Assembly (NCBI RefSeq): GCF_001623525.1
Contig: NZ_CP015225.1
Location: forward strand, 3,038,001 to 3,102,000
DNA length: 64,000 nucleotides
Source of the DNA: Pseudomonas fluorescens
GTDB lineage: Bacteria > Pseudomonadota > Gammaproteobacteria > Pseudomonadales > Pseudomonadaceae
Direction of reading: 5' to 3'
A program made the position numbers and the translations under genes. Positions 52,762 through 61,810 of the stretch are shown piece by piece. Every line of letters begins with the position of its first letter. Position 1 is the first letter of the stretch. The notes beneath the pieces were generated by a model, which was not told the DNA's origin, made no database searches, and saw nothing but the letters and a program-made list of their open reading frames with translations.

Positions 52762-54324
52762 TTACGCACTGGGGTCTTTGCCGACTTCATATTCGCGCAA
52801 TTTATTGGCAATGGTCGTATGGGAAACCCCCAGCCGCTTGCCCAGTTGCCGGCTGCTCGGGTGCTCCGAATACAAGCGCTCCAGCACCGCTTTCTCGAAA
52901 CGCCCAACGATCTCGTCCAGCCCCCCCTCCAGGGAAAAATCGCCAAGGGGTTGGCGCACGCCGTAGTCCGGCAAGCGGATATGCTCGGCCTTCACCGTGC
53001 CGCCATCGCACAGGGAAACGGCCTGGAACAGCACGTTTTCCAACTGCCGGACGTTGCCCGGCCAGTGGTAGCGACTCAGACGCTCCATCGCCGCCGGGGC
53101 CAGCTTGGGCAGCGGACAACCGATCTGGCGGCTGGCCTGGTCAAGAAAATGCTCCACCAGCGGCGCCAGGCCATCGAGGCATTCGCGCAGCGGTGGGATG
53201 TGCAAGGACAGCACGTTCAAGCGGTGGTACAGATCCTGACGGAACTCGCCCCGGGCGCAGAGTTCGGACAAATCGACCTGGGTGGCGCAGATCACCCTGA
53301 CGTCCAGGTACACCTCTTCATCGCTGCCGACACGCCGGAAGCAACCGTCCTGCAGAAAGCGCAGCAGTTTCACTTGCAGGCGCGGGCTCATTTCCCCGAC
53401 CCCGTCGAGGAACAGCGTCCCCCCGGCGGTCAGCTCCAGCAGGCCGAGCTTGCCTTCGGCCCGGGCGCCTTCGAAGGCCCCCGGCCCGTAGCCGAACAGT
53501 TCGGTCTCGGCCATGGACTCCGGCAGCCCGGCACAGTTGAGCGCCATCAATGGCGATTGCCCGCGCGGGCTCGCCAGGTGACAGGCGCGGGCCAGCAGTT
53601 CCTTGCCAGTGCCGGTTTCGCCTTCTATCAATAGCGGCGCGTCCAGCGGGGCCATGCGCCGGGCCTCTCGGACCACCGCCGCCATCACTTTCGAACTCTG
53701 GAAAATACTGTCGAAGCCGCGCAGTTCCTGCTTGCGCACGTTATAGATCCGCTCGCCCACGCGGTCGGCCCGGTGCAGCGTCAGCACCGCACCGGCCATG
53801 GCCTCGCTGTCGTCGTGCTCCGATTGCAGTGGCGCGATGTCGGCCAGGAACACATCGCCCTTGACCTTGACCCGCAGGCCGTTGATGCGCGACTGGTTGG
53901 CGCGCACCAGTTCCGGCAAGTCGAAATCCTCGGCATAGCGGGACAGGGGAATGCCCGGCACCTCGTCCACTCGCACCCCGAGCAACTGCGCCGCTGCCCG
54001 GTTGGCCGCAACGATGGAGCCACCCATGTCGATAGACAGCACCGGGAATTCCAAAGCGCCGAGCAAGGCGTTGAGTTCCATGTGCCGACGCTCACTGGGC
54101 ATCAGTCCTACGCGCTTGACGCCAAACACCCCGGCGATGCCTTCGAATTTCGGACGCAGCGCCTGGAACTGGATGTTGATCAGGTTTGGGCAGTGCAGGT
54201 AGATCGCGTTGCCATGCTCGCCACCGACCTCGCCTCGGGCGACGTTGATACCGTATTCCACCAACAGGTTGAGAATGTCCCGCAGGATGCCGATGCGATT
54301 CTGGCAATGGACTTTGATGCGCAT
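52762..54324 (-). CDS. phhR: Aromatic amino acid regulator PhhR (TyrR family)
   Basis: Transcription regulator of phenylalanine and tyrosine catabolism, 520 residues starting MRIKVHCQNRIGILRDILN. An ACT domain (1-70) and a PAS domain (about 78-190) precede the AAA+ domain with Walker A GETGTGKE (235-242). The loop that contacts sigma-54 reads GAFEGA (282-287), not GAFTGA, matching TyrR-type proteins that act with sigma-70. The C-terminal helix-turn-helix is SRQLGKRLGVSHTTIANKLREYE. It is divergent from phhABC, its expected target. Confidence 0.95.
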   Translation of the reverse strand: MRIKVHCQNRIGILRDILNLLVEYGINVARGEVGGEHGNAIYLHCPNLINIQFQALRPKFEGIAGVFGVKRVGLMPSERRHMELNALLGALEFPVLSIDMGGSIVAANRAAAQLLGVRVDEVPGIPLSRYAEDFDLPELVRANQSRINGLRVKVKGDVFLADIAPLQSEHDDSEAMAGAVLTLHRADRVGERIYNVRKQELRGFDSIFQSSKVMAAVVREARRMAPLDAPLLIEGETGTGKELLARACHLASPRGQSPLMALNCAGLPESMAETELFGYGPGAFEGARAEGKLGLLELTAGGTLFLDGVGEMSPRLQVKLLRFLQDGCFRRVGSDEEVYLDVRVICATQVDLSELCARGEFRQDLYHRLNVLSLHIPPLRECLDGLAPLVEHFLDQASRQIGCPLPKLAPAAMERLSRYHWPGNVRQLENVLFQAVSLCDGGTVKAEHIRLPDYGVRQPLGDFSLEGGLDEIVGRFEKAVLERLYSEHPSSRQLGKRLGVSHTTIANKLREYEVGKDPSA

Positions 54325-54382
54325 GAAAAGGCCCGGATGTGGATGAGAGAGTGGTGCCCCATTCAAGCCCGACACACACCTT

Positions 54383-54472
54383 GTGGCGAGGGAGCTTGCT
54401 CCCGCTGGGCTGCGAAGCGGCCCTGTTATTGGGACTGCTGCGCAGTCCAGCGGGAGCAAGCTCCCTCGCCAC
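54383..54472. repeat. REPIN (type GTGGCGAGGGAGC)
   Basis: Inverted arms GTGGCGAGGGAGCTTGCTCC and GGAGCAAGCTCCCTCGCCAC flank a centre with TGCTGCGCAGTCC-like inner inverted parts. It lies within the divergent phhR-phhA gap, closer to phhR. The remaining part of 54325-54735 holds the PhhR box candidate and the phhA leader. Confidence 0.88.
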
Positions 54473-54584
54473 GGGTTTTGTGTTGGTTTTTTGTCTAGGC
54501 ACACAAATAGTTGTCAAGATTATGTGACAGCTGCAGGCCATTTCCCAGCCAAAAATCTCGACACGGCCACAGCTCGACCTCATA

Positions 54585-54602
54585 CGTAACGAAAACTTTA
54601 CA
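54585..54602 (+). promoter_or_regulatory. Candidate PhhR (TyrR-type) box upstream of phhA
   Basis: CGTAAC-GAAAAC-TTTACA matches the TyrR-type operator TGTAAA-N6-TTTACA at 10 of 12 positions. It lies about 133 bases upstream of phhA, in the phhR-phhA gap. Activation of phhA by PhhR is known in P. aeruginosa and P. putida; this particular site is inferred from the sequence. Confidence 0.55.
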
Positions 54603-54735
54603 AAATCGCACGTACTTGCCCCTACCCACCTGATTTCTTCGGCTGCACGCGCTCCTGCTTCGGGTTATCTCTAATGCATCGCTGGACATAAAAACAAACA
54701 ACCTTCCCCACGAGGGAAATCAGCAGGAGAGCAGC

Positions 54736-55521
54736 ATGAAGCAGACGCAGTACGTGGCCCGCGAGCCCGATGCGCAAGGTTTTATCCACTACACCGCCGA
54801 AGAACACGCGGTGTGGAACACGCTGATCACCCGCCAGTTGAAAGTCATCGAAGGCCGCGCGTGCCAGGAGTACCTGGATGGCATCGACAAGCTGGGCCTG
54901 CCCCACGACCGTATCCCGCAACTGGACGAAATCAACAAGGTGCTGGGCGAGACCACGGGCTGGCAAGTCGCCCGGGTGCCAGCGTTGATCCCCTTCCAGA
55001 CCTTTTTCGAATTGCTCGCCAGCAAACAGTTTCCTGTGGCGACCTTCATTCGTACCCGAGAAGAGCTGGATTACCTGCAAGAGCCGGACATTTTCCACGA
55101 GATCTTCGGCCACTGCCCATTGCTGACCAACCCTTGGTTCGCGGAATTTACCCACACCTACGGCAAACTCGGCCTACAGGCCTCCAAGGAAGAACGCGTC
55201 TACCTGGCGCGCCTGTACTGGATGACCATCGAGTTCGGCCTGGTGCAGACCCCGCAGGGCCGGCGCATCTACGGCGGCGGCATCCTGTCTTCGCCCAAGG
55301 AAACCGTGTACTGCCTGTCGGACGAACCGGAACACCAGGCCTTCGATCCGCTGGAAGCCATGCGCACGCCGTATCGCATCGACATCCTGCAACCGGTGTA
55401 TTTCGTGCTGCCCGAACTCAAGCGTCTGTTCGACCTGGCTCACGAAGACATCATGGGCATGGTCAAGCGCGGTCGGGAGCTGGGCTTGCATGCCCCGAAA
55501 TTCCCACCAAAAGCGGCGTGA
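54736..55521 (+). CDS. phhA: Phenylalanine-4-hydroxylase PhhA
   Basis: Converts phenylalanine to tyrosine with tetrahydropterin and non-haem iron. It has 261 residues, the bacterial single-domain form. Iron ligands are visible in PDIFHEIFGHCPLL (two His) and the Glu of YWMTIEFGLV. It starts with an AGGAG site 6 bases upstream of MKQTQYVAREPDAQGF. It is first in phhABC, with a 99-base gap to phhB. Confidence 0.97.
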   Translation: MKQTQYVAREPDAQGFIHYTAEEHAVWNTLITRQLKVIEGRACQEYLDGIDKLGLPHDRIPQLDEINKVLGETTGWQVARVPALIPFQTFFELLASKQFPVATFIRTREELDYLQEPDIFHEIFGHCPLLTNPWFAEFTHTYGKLGLQASKEERVYLARLYWMTIEFGLVQTPQGRRIYGGGILSSPKETVYCLSDEPEHQAFDPLEAMRTPYRIDILQPVYFVLPELKRLFDLAHEDIMGMVKRGRELGLHAPKFPPKAA

Positions 55522-55620
55522 ACCGCCTCTTTTAATCCCAATTGAGTCTGTTGCACGACGCTGCTTTGCTTTAGCGTGGATGCATCGACGTTTTCCAAAT
55601 ATTCGATCCAGGAACACACC

Positions 55621-55977
55621 ATGAACACTCTGAACCAAGCCCATTGCGAAGCCTGCCGCGCCGATGCCCCGCAAGTCAGCGACGAAGAACTGCCGGTGCT
55701 GATCAAGCAGATCCCCGACTGGAACATCGAAGTGCGCGACGGCGTGATGCAACTGGAAAAAGTTTTCCTGTTCAAGAACTTCAAGCACGCCCTGGCGTTC
55801 ACCAACGCCGTCGGCGAGATCTCCGAGGCCGAAGGCCACCACCCAGGCCTGCTCACCGAATGGGGCAAAGTCACCGTGACCTGGTGGAGCCACTCCATCA
55901 AGGGCCTGCACCGCAACGACTTCATCATGGCCGCCCGCACCGATGACGTGGCCAAGACCGCCGAGGGCCGCAAGTAA
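55621..55977 (+). CDS. phhB: Pterin-4a-carbinolamine dehydratase PhhB
   Basis: Recycles the pterin cofactor of PhhA by dehydrating 4a-hydroxytetrahydropterin. It has 118 residues starting [19 protein letters not shown]; an upstream in-frame ATG adds 15 non-conserved residues. The PCD/DCoH motif is seen in [28 protein letters not shown]. Its stop overlaps the phhC start by one base (TAATG). Confidence 0.96.
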   Translation: MNTLNQAHCEACRADAPQVSDEELPVLIKQIPDWNIEVRDGVMQLEKVFLFKNFKHALAFTNAVGEISEAEGHHPGLLTEWGKVTVTWWSHSIKGLHRNDFIMAARTDDVAKTAEGRK

Positions 55978-57170
55978 TGCATTTCGACGCCATCGGCCGG
56001 GTCCCCGGCGACCCGATCCTGGGCCTGATGGAGGCCTACGGGGCGGACGCCAACCCGAGCAAGTTCGACCTGGGCGTGGGCGTCTACAAGGATGCCCAGG
56101 GCCTGACGCCGATTCTTCAGTCAGTGAAACAGGCTGAACAACGGCTAGTGGATCGCCAGACCACCAAGACCTACATCGGCGGCCATGGCGACGCTGCATT
56201 CGGCCAATTGATCAACGAGCTCGTACTGGGCGCCGACTCGCCGCTGATCAGCGCAAAACGTGCCGGCGCCACCCAGACACCGGGCGGTACCGGTGCGCTG
56301 CGCCTGAGTGCCGACTTCATCGCTCAATGCCTGCCGGGCCGTGGCGTGTGGCTGAGCAACCCGACCTGGCCGATCCACGAGACCATCTTCGCCGCGGCCG
56401 GGGTCAAGGTCGGTCACTACCCTTACGTGGGCGCCGATAACCGCCTGGATTTCGAGGCGATGCTGGCGACCTTGAACCAGGCCCCCAAAGGCGATGTCGT
56501 GCTGCTGCACGCCTGCTGCCACAACCCCACCGGGTTCGACCTGTCCCATGAGCAATGGCGTCAGGTGTTGGAGGTGGTGCGCGACCGCGACCTGCTGCCG
56601 CTGATCGATTTCGCCTACCAGGGCTTCGGCGATGGATTGGAACAGGACGCCTGGGCGGTCCGGCTGTTTGCCCAAGCCCTGCCGGAAGTGCTGGTCACCA
56701 GTTCCTGCTCGAAGAACTTCGGCCTGTACCGCGATCGTACCGGTGCGTTGATCGTCTGTGCCCGGGATGCCGAGAAGCTGGTGGACATCCGCAGCCAACT
56801 GGCAAACATCGCCCGCAACCTGTGGTCGACACCGCCGGATCATGGTGCGGCCGTGGTGGCGACCATTCTCGGCAACCCGGAACTCAAAAGCCTGTGGGCC
56901 GATGAAGTCCAGGCCATGCGCCTGCGCATCGCGCAATTGCGCAGCGGTTTGCTGGAGGCCCTCGAACCCCATGGCTTGCGCGAACGCTTCGCCCATATCG
57001 GCGTGCAACGCGGGATGTTTTCCTACACCGGCCTGACGCCGGAACAGGTCAAGCACCTGCGCGAACGCCACAGTGTCTACATGGTCGGCACCGGCCGGGC
57101 CAACGTGGCCGGCATCGACGCCACGCGCCTGGACCTGCTGGCCGAAGCGATTGCCGACGCTTGCAAGTAA
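55977..57170 (+). CDS. phhC: Aromatic amino acid aminotransferase PhhC
   Basis: PLP-dependent class I aminotransferase of 397 residues for tyrosine and phenylalanine. It starts [39 protein letters not shown]. The PLP lysine is in TSSCSKNFGLYRDRTGAL, with the substrate/PLP motif HACCHNPTGFDLS. It is the last gene of phhABC, coupled to phhB, and is followed by a REPIN. Confidence 0.96.
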   Translation: MHFDAIGRVPGDPILGLMEAYGADANPSKFDLGVGVYKDAQGLTPILQSVKQAEQRLVDRQTTKTYIGGHGDAAFGQLINELVLGADSPLISAKRAGATQTPGGTGALRLSADFIAQCLPGRGVWLSNPTWPIHETIFAAAGVKVGHYPYVGADNRLDFEAMLATLNQAPKGDVVLLHACCHNPTGFDLSHEQWRQVLEVVRDRDLLPLIDFAYQGFGDGLEQDAWAVRLFAQALPEVLVTSSCSKNFGLYRDRTGALIVCARDAEKLVDIRSQLANIARNLWSTPPDHGAAVVATILGNPELKSLWADEVQAMRLRIAQLRSGLLEALEPHGLRERFAHIGVQRGMFSYTGLTPEQVKHLRERHSVYMVGTGRANVAGIDATRLDLLAEAIADACK

Positions 57171-57192
57171 CCCAAGGCCAGGCACTTTCCCT

Positions 57193-57322
57193 GTGGCGAG
57201 GGAGCTTGCTCCCGCTGGGCTGCGCAGCAGCCCTGAGACTTGGCACCTCGGCGTGTCAGGCGGCCTCTAACCAGGCTTTTGGGGCGGCTTCGCCGCCCAG
57301 CGGGAGCAAGCTCCCTCGCCAC
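57193..57322. repeat. REPIN (type GTGGCGAGGGAGC)
   Basis: Inverted arms GTGGCGAGGGAGCTTGCTCC and GGAGCAAGCTCCCTCGCCAC, with an inner pair GGGCTGCGCAGC and GGCGGCTTCGCCGCC. It lies between the convergent phhC and nitroreductase genes. Confidence 0.88.
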
Positions 57323-57362
57323 AGTGGATCCCCCCCCCAAGTCATCCGCCGCCCTTGAGACG

Positions 57363-57926
57363 TTACTGGCCCGTCCACTCCCGGACAAACTGCCCGACAT
57401 CTTCCTTCGGCGCCGTGCGCGCTTCTTTCTGCGGCGTGCCCAGGTAGAGGAAACCGATCACCTCTTCCCCGTCCTCAAGGCCAAGCCCCCTGGCCACATG
57501 CGGCGAGTACGCCAGTTCACCGGTACGCCACACACCGCCAACCCCCTGGGCATACGCCGCCAACAAGATGCCATGGGCCGCGCAGCCGGCCGCCAACAGC
57601 TGCTCGGATTTGGGGATTTTGAAATGGTCCTGCAGACGGGCGACCACCACCACGACCAAGGGCGCGCGCAATGGGCCGTTGAGGGCCTTTTCCACGACGC
57701 TCTCCGGTACCAGCGGGTCATTGAACCGCGCGGCTTCGGCCAGCAGTTCGCCCATGCGATGCCGCGCCTGACCTTCGACCGTCAGAAAACGCCATGGCCG
57801 CAACTGGCCGTGATCCGGCGCCCGCATGGCCGCGGCAAACATGAGCTCGCGCTGCTCCGCAGTGGGGGCCGGGTCCACCAGGCGCGGGACGGAAACACGG
57901 TTGAGCAAAGCGTCGAGAGCCTGCAT
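57363..57926 (-). CDS. Nitroreductase family protein (YdjA-like)
   Basis: FMN-dependent nitroreductase-fold protein of 187 residues. The N-terminal part RLVDPAPTAEQRELMFAAAMRAPDHGQLRPWRFLTVEG matches the YdjA subfamily, and the C-terminal region GVGGVWRTGELAYSPHVARGLGLEDGEEVIGFLYLGTP carries the usual reductase end. Physiological substrates of this subfamily are uncertain. It is convergent with phhC and divergent from trkH. Confidence 0.9.
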   Translation of the reverse strand: MQALDALLNRVSVPRLVDPAPTAEQRELMFAAAMRAPDHGQLRPWRFLTVEGQARHRMGELLAEAARFNDPLVPESVVEKALNGPLRAPLVVVVVARLQDHFKIPKSEQLLAAGCAAHGILLAAYAQGVGGVWRTGELAYSPHVARGLGLEDGEEVIGFLYLGTPQKEARTAPKEDVGQFVREWTGQ

Positions 57927-58088
57927 CGGCCACCTCCTGAAAAAATGTCCAGCTATTCTAGTGGCTGTGCGGCGAGTTCGTCAGCGCAAATTCCGCGGCC
58001 AGTTGCCCACTCGGCGCCGGGTGCCGGTTTACAGGGCGCTTGTCGCGGGTAGAATGGCGCCCTTCCTTTTCCAGCCTGAGCGGACTTC

Positions 58089-59543
58089 ATGGCGTTGCCG
58101 ACCCTGCGGATCATTGGTTTCATCATCGGCATCTTCCTGATCACCCTGGCGATCTTCATGGTCGTGCCCATGGCCACCCTGATGGTCTTCGAGCGCACCG
58201 CCGACCTGCCGTCGTTCCTCTGGTCGAGCATGATTACCTTCGTCGCCGGCCTGGCCCTGGTGCTTCCGGGGCGCCCGGAACACATCCACCTGCGCCCGCG
58301 CGACATGTACTTGCTGACTGTCAGCAGTTGGCTCGTGGTGTGTATCTTTGCCGCGCTGCCGTTCCTGCTGACCCAGAAGATCAGCTATACCGACTCGTTT
58401 TTCGAAAGTATGTCGGGCATCACCGCCACCGGCGCCACCGTCCTGAGCGGCCTGGACACCATGTCCCCGGGCATCCTGATGTGGCGCTCGCTGCTGCACT
58501 GGCTCGGCGGTATCGGCTTCATCGGCATGGCGGTGGCGATCCTGCCGCTGCTGCGCATCGGTGGCATGCGGTTGTTCCAGACCGAATCGTCGGACCGCTC
58601 GGAAAAAGTCATGCCCCGTTCCCACATGGTGGCGCGGCTGATCGTGGCGTCCTACGTGGGCATCACCATCCTCGGCACCCTGGCGCTCTGGTGGGCCGGG
58701 ATGAGCCTGTTCGATGCCATCAACCATGCGATGTCGGCGATCTCCACCGGCGGTTTCTCCACCTCGGACCTGTCCCTGGCCAAATGGACCCAGCCGGCGG
58801 TGCACTGGGTCGCCATTGTCATCATGATCCTCGGCAGCCTGCCGTTTGCCCTGTACGTCTCGATGTTGCGGGGCAATCGCCGGGCGCTGATCAAGGACCA
58901 GCAGGTCCAGGGGCTCATCGGGGTGTTGTTGGTGACCTGGCTGGTGCTCGGCACCTGGTATTGGGCGACCACCGACCTGCATTGGCTGGACGCGCTGCGG
59001 CACGTGGCGCTGAACGTGACGTCCATCGTCACCACCACCGGTTTCGCCCTCGGCGACTACAGCCTGTGGGGCAATTTTTCGCTGATGCTGTTTTTCTACC
59101 TGGGGTTCGTCGGTGGTTGCTCAGGCTCGACGGCCGGCGGGATCAAGATTTTCCGCTTCCAGGTCGCCTACATCCTGCTGCGGGCCAACCTTAATCAACT
59201 GATCCACCCCCGCGCGGTGATCAAACAGAAATACAACGGTCATCGCCTCGACGAAGAAATCGTCCGCTCGATCCTTACGTTCTCGTTCTTCTTCGCCATC
59301 ACCATCTGCGTGATCGCCCTGCTGCTGTCGCTGCTGGGCGTGGAATGGATGACGGCGCTGACCGGTGCGGCCAGCACCGTGTCCGGCGTCGGCCCGGGGC
59401 TGGGAGAGACCATCGGGCCGGCCGGCAACTTCGCACCGCTGCCGGACGCGGCCAAGTGGATTCTGTCCGCAGGCATGCTGCTGGGCCGACTGGAGATCAT
59501 CACGGTGTTCGTGCTGTGTATCCCGGCGTTCTGGCGTCACTGA
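58089..59543 (+). CDS. trkH: Potassium uptake protein TrkH
   Basis: Membrane subunit of the Trk potassium uptake system, working with the NAD-binding protein TrkA. The 484 residues carry many membrane helices and four pore loops of the TrkH/KtrB type: SMSGITATGATVLSGLD, AISTGGFSTSD, VTTTGFALGDYSLWG and AASTVSGVGPGLGETIGP, each with the filter glycine. Its end overlaps the 3' end of the opposite araC-type gene by 44 bases. Confidence 0.96.
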   Translation: MALPTLRIIGFIIGIFLITLAIFMVVPMATLMVFERTADLPSFLWSSMITFVAGLALVLPGRPEHIHLRPRDMYLLTVSSWLVVCIFAALPFLLTQKISYTDSFFESMSGITATGATVLSGLDTMSPGILMWRSLLHWLGGIGFIGMAVAILPLLRIGGMRLFQTESSDRSEKVMPRSHMVARLIVASYVGITILGTLALWWAGMSLFDAINHAMSAISTGGFSTSDLSLAKWTQPAVHWVAIVIMILGSLPFALYVSMLRGNRRALIKDQQVQGLIGVLLVTWLVLGTWYWATTDLHWLDALRHVALNVTSIVTTTGFALGDYSLWGNFSLMLFFYLGFVGGCSGSTAGGIKIFRFQVAYILLRANLNQLIHPRAVIKQKYNGHRLDEEIVRSILTFSFFFAITICVIALLLSLLGVEWMTALTGAASTVSGVGPGLGETIGPAGNFAPLPDAAKWILSAGMLLGRLEIITVFVLCIPAFWRH

Positions 59544-60561
59544 CCACTTCTGGCTGGCTCGCCAACCGTGCCCGGTATTCACCGGGCGTGGTGTCGAACC
59601 AACGGCGAAAGGCCCGGAAAAAATTGCTCGGGTCGGCAAACCCCAACAGATAGGCGATCTCCAGCAGCGTCATGCCCGGCTGCGCCAGATACTGCTCGGC
59701 CAGTTCACGACGGGTGTCCTCCAGCAAACTCTGGAAACTGGTGCCCTCTTCCTGCAAGCGCCGCTGCAAGGTGCGCTGTGACAGGTGCAGCGTCTGCGCC
59801 ACCACGTCACGCTTGGGCTCGCCCTGGGGCAACAGCCGACACAATATTTGTCGCGCCTTGTGGGTCACGCGGCTTTCCGAAAAACGCGCGAGGTATTCAC
59901 CGGCAAACCGGTCATGCAACTGCGCCATGGCTTCGTTGGCCGTAGGCAGCGGCGCCTCCATGTCGGCCCGTTCAAAAATCAGCGCGTCATAAGACGCGCC
60001 GAACTCCAGCGGCGCGCAGAAGGCTCGCTGATAAGGCGCCAGGTCCAGGGGTTCGGTGCCTTGGAACAGCACTTTTACCGGGTGCAAGGTACGCCCGGTC
60101 AGCCAGTTGCACAGGGCCAACGCACAGGCCAGGGATGCTTCGGCACTTTGGCGGGTCGGGGGCAAATGGTCGCCGTGTACCGTCAAAATCAGCCCGTAGC
60201 CTTCTTCCAACCGACGAAAACTCAAGTCGGCGCTTTCGGCAATGATCCGCTGGTATCGCACCAGTCGCTGGAACCCCTCCGCCAGCGTGCGACTGGACAT
60301 CAAGGCGTAGCCCGCCACATGGAACGAGGCCGGGCGCACCACTTTACCCATGTTCAAGCCAATGGCCGGGTTACCTGACAATTCCACCGCCCGTTGCCAG
60401 AGCCGCGTCATCGAGTCCTGGGAAAAACGTGCATCCGGATCGTCGAGCGCATCGAAGTCCAGCCCCAGTTGCTTGAACAGCACCCGACAATCCAGGCCGT
60501 CGATTTCCAACGCCTTGACAATCCCCATCGCCCAGCTTGAAGAAGTCGTTCGTTCGTTCAT
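59500..60561 (-). CDS. AraC family transcriptional regulator
   Basis: A 353-residue regulator with an N-terminal effector domain of the type found in OruR/ArgR-like AraC members (VVRPASFHVAGYALMSSRTLAEGFQRLVRYQRII) and a C-terminal double helix-turn-helix: VVAQTLHLSQRTLQRRLQEEGTSF and TLLEIAYLLGFADPSNFFRAFRRWFDTTPGEYR. The effector and target genes cannot be told from the sequence. Its 3' end overlaps trkH on the other strand, and a MITE-like palindrome lies just upstream of its start. Confidence 0.92.
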   Translation of the reverse strand: MNERTTSSSWAMGIVKALEIDGLDCRVLFKQLGLDFDALDDPDARFSQDSMTRLWQRAVELSGNPAIGLNMGKVVRPASFHVAGYALMSSRTLAEGFQRLVRYQRIIAESADLSFRRLEEGYGLILTVHGDHLPPTRQSAEASLACALALCNWLTGRTLHPVKVLFQGTEPLDLAPYQRAFCAPLEFGASYDALIFERADMEAPLPTANEAMAQLHDRFAGEYLARFSESRVTHKARQILCRLLPQGEPKRDVVAQTLHLSQRTLQRRLQEEGTSFQSLLEDTRRELAEQYLAQPGMTLLEIAYLLGFADPSNFFRAFRRWFDTTPGEYRARLASQPEVVSDARTPGYTARTP

Positions 60562-60616
60562 GACGTTTTACTTGCATGACGAGCCGCAGGGTACGGCTGG
60601 ATTTGCGAAGGATAGC

Positions 60617-60776
60617 AGTGTCCGGTCTTACCAATAACGCCCCTTTTGGACGAGCGGCTGTTGTTGTCAGGCAAGACGCCACGACGACTCATAGCCCGCT
60701 ATGGCGAGGAGTGGCAACGCAGCATGACGGCAACAGAAGCCGTCCAAAAGGGGCGTTATTGGTAAGACCGGACACT
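60617..60776. mobile_element. 160-bp palindromic MITE-like element with perfect 36-bp inverted ends
   Basis: The outer arms at 60617-60652 and 60741-60776 are exact inverted complements over 36 bases, beginning AGTGTCCGGTCTTACC. The 88-base centre is itself an imperfect inverted repeat with a middle palindrome CATAGC-CC-GCTATG-like core. There is no open frame inside, and no clear target duplication was seen. It fills most of the 320-base gap between the AraC-type gene and the DUF962 gene; the rest of that gap shows nothing recognisable. Confidence 0.75.
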
Positions 60777-60881
60777 AGAGTGGCGCCCATTGTCACTGGC
60801 TGTTGCAAATGATGGCTCTAGACTCAAAGCAAGCCACTGGATGCATCGGTCGCCAGAACAATAACCAAAGAGCCTGCAGTC

Positions 60882-61193
60882 TTGGAAAACACTAAACGAT
60901 TCAATAGCTTCGCCGAGTTCTACCCGTACTACCTCAGCGAACACAGCAACAGCACCTGCCGACGATTGCATTTCATCGGCACATCCCTGGTCATCCTGGT
61001 GTTCGCCCTCGCTCTCGTCGTGGGAAGCGGGTGGCTGTGGCTCGCCCTGCCCGTGGCCGGCTACGGCTTCGCCTGGGTCGGGCACTTCTTCTTCGAAAAA
61101 AACCGTCCCGCCACCTTCCAGCATCCGCTCTACAGCCTGCTCGGCGATTTCGTCATGTACCGCGACATGCTGCTGGGCAAGGTCGCGTTCTAA
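60882..61193 (+). CDS. DUF962 (Mpo1-like) small membrane protein
   Basis: A 103-residue protein with the DUF962 pattern FAEFYPYYLSEHSNSTCRRLHFIGTSLV and GYGFAWVGHFFFEKNRPATFQHPLYSLLGDFVMYRDML, with conserved histidines and two hydrophobic helices in between. Yeast Mpo1 of this family acts in 2-hydroxy fatty acid degradation; the bacterial role is unknown. The frame begins at a TTG (60882) because no ATG fits the conserved N terminus. It is followed 12 bases later by the HD-domain gene, so the two may be co-transcribed. Confidence 0.85.
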   Translation: MENTKRFNSFAEFYPYYLSEHSNSTCRRLHFIGTSLVILVFALALVVGSGWLWLALPVAGYGFAWVGHFFFEKNRPATFQHPLYSLLGDFVMYRDMLLGKVAF

Positions 61194-61205
61194 CAAGGAC
61201 TGCCG

Positions 61206-61793
61206 ATGAGCAACCACGCGCGCTTTACCCACATGAAAGAAGGCACCCAACAAGACTGGGCGATCATCGCGGCCGACTTCAGCGCCTACGCGCGGCAATT
61301 GCCGGGCCGGATCCTCGCCCACTTGAAACTGCTGGACGGCGATTTCGGCGGGTTCCCGGTGGATCGCCTGACCCATTCCCTGCAAACCGCCACCCGCGCC
61401 TACCGTGACGGGCGGGACGAGGAGTACGTGGTCTGCGCCCTGCTCCACGACATCGGTGACACCCTGGGTTCATACAACCACCCGGACATCGCCGCGGCGA
61501 TCCTCAAGCCTTTCGTCAGCGCCGAAAACCTGTGGATGGTGGAGAAGCACGGGATTTTCCAGGGCTATTACTTCTTCCATCACCTGGGCATGGACCGACA
61601 CCTGCGCGAGCAATTCAGTGGCCATCCGCAATACCAGGCGACCATTGAGTTCTGTGCGAAGTACGACGCGGCGGCATTCGATGCCGAATACGACACCCTG
61701 CCCTTGAGTTTCTTCGAGCCGATGCTGGAAAGGGTCTTTGCCACGCCGAAGCAATCGATCTACAAGGCGGCGATGGCTGACATACCGGCCTGA
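61206..61793 (+). CDS. HD-domain phosphohydrolase-like protein
   Basis: A 195-residue HD superfamily protein: the metal-binding His/Asp pair is in ALLHDIGDTLGSYNH, with further histidines in RLTHSLQTATRAYRDG and KHGIFQGYYFFHHLGMDRHL. It resembles phosphonate/inositol-oxygenase-like HD proteins, but the substrate cannot be assigned. It starts 12 bases after the DUF962 gene. Confidence 0.85.
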   Translation: MSNHARFTHMKEGTQQDWAIIAADFSAYARQLPGRILAHLKLLDGDFGGFPVDRLTHSLQTATRAYRDGRDEEYVVCALLHDIGDTLGSYNHPDIAAAILKPFVSAENLWMVEKHGIFQGYYFFHHLGMDRHLREQFSGHPQYQATIEFCAKYDAAAFDAEYDTLPLSFFEPMLERVFATPKQSIYKAAMADIPA

Positions 61794-61810
61794 CAGATAC
61801 AGTGCCCCCT

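Noticed and set aside
52762..54504. Longer PhhR start giving 580 residues
   Set aside because: The extra 60 residues are translated from REPIN sequence and have no family similarity; the ACT domain begins at the ATG at 54324.
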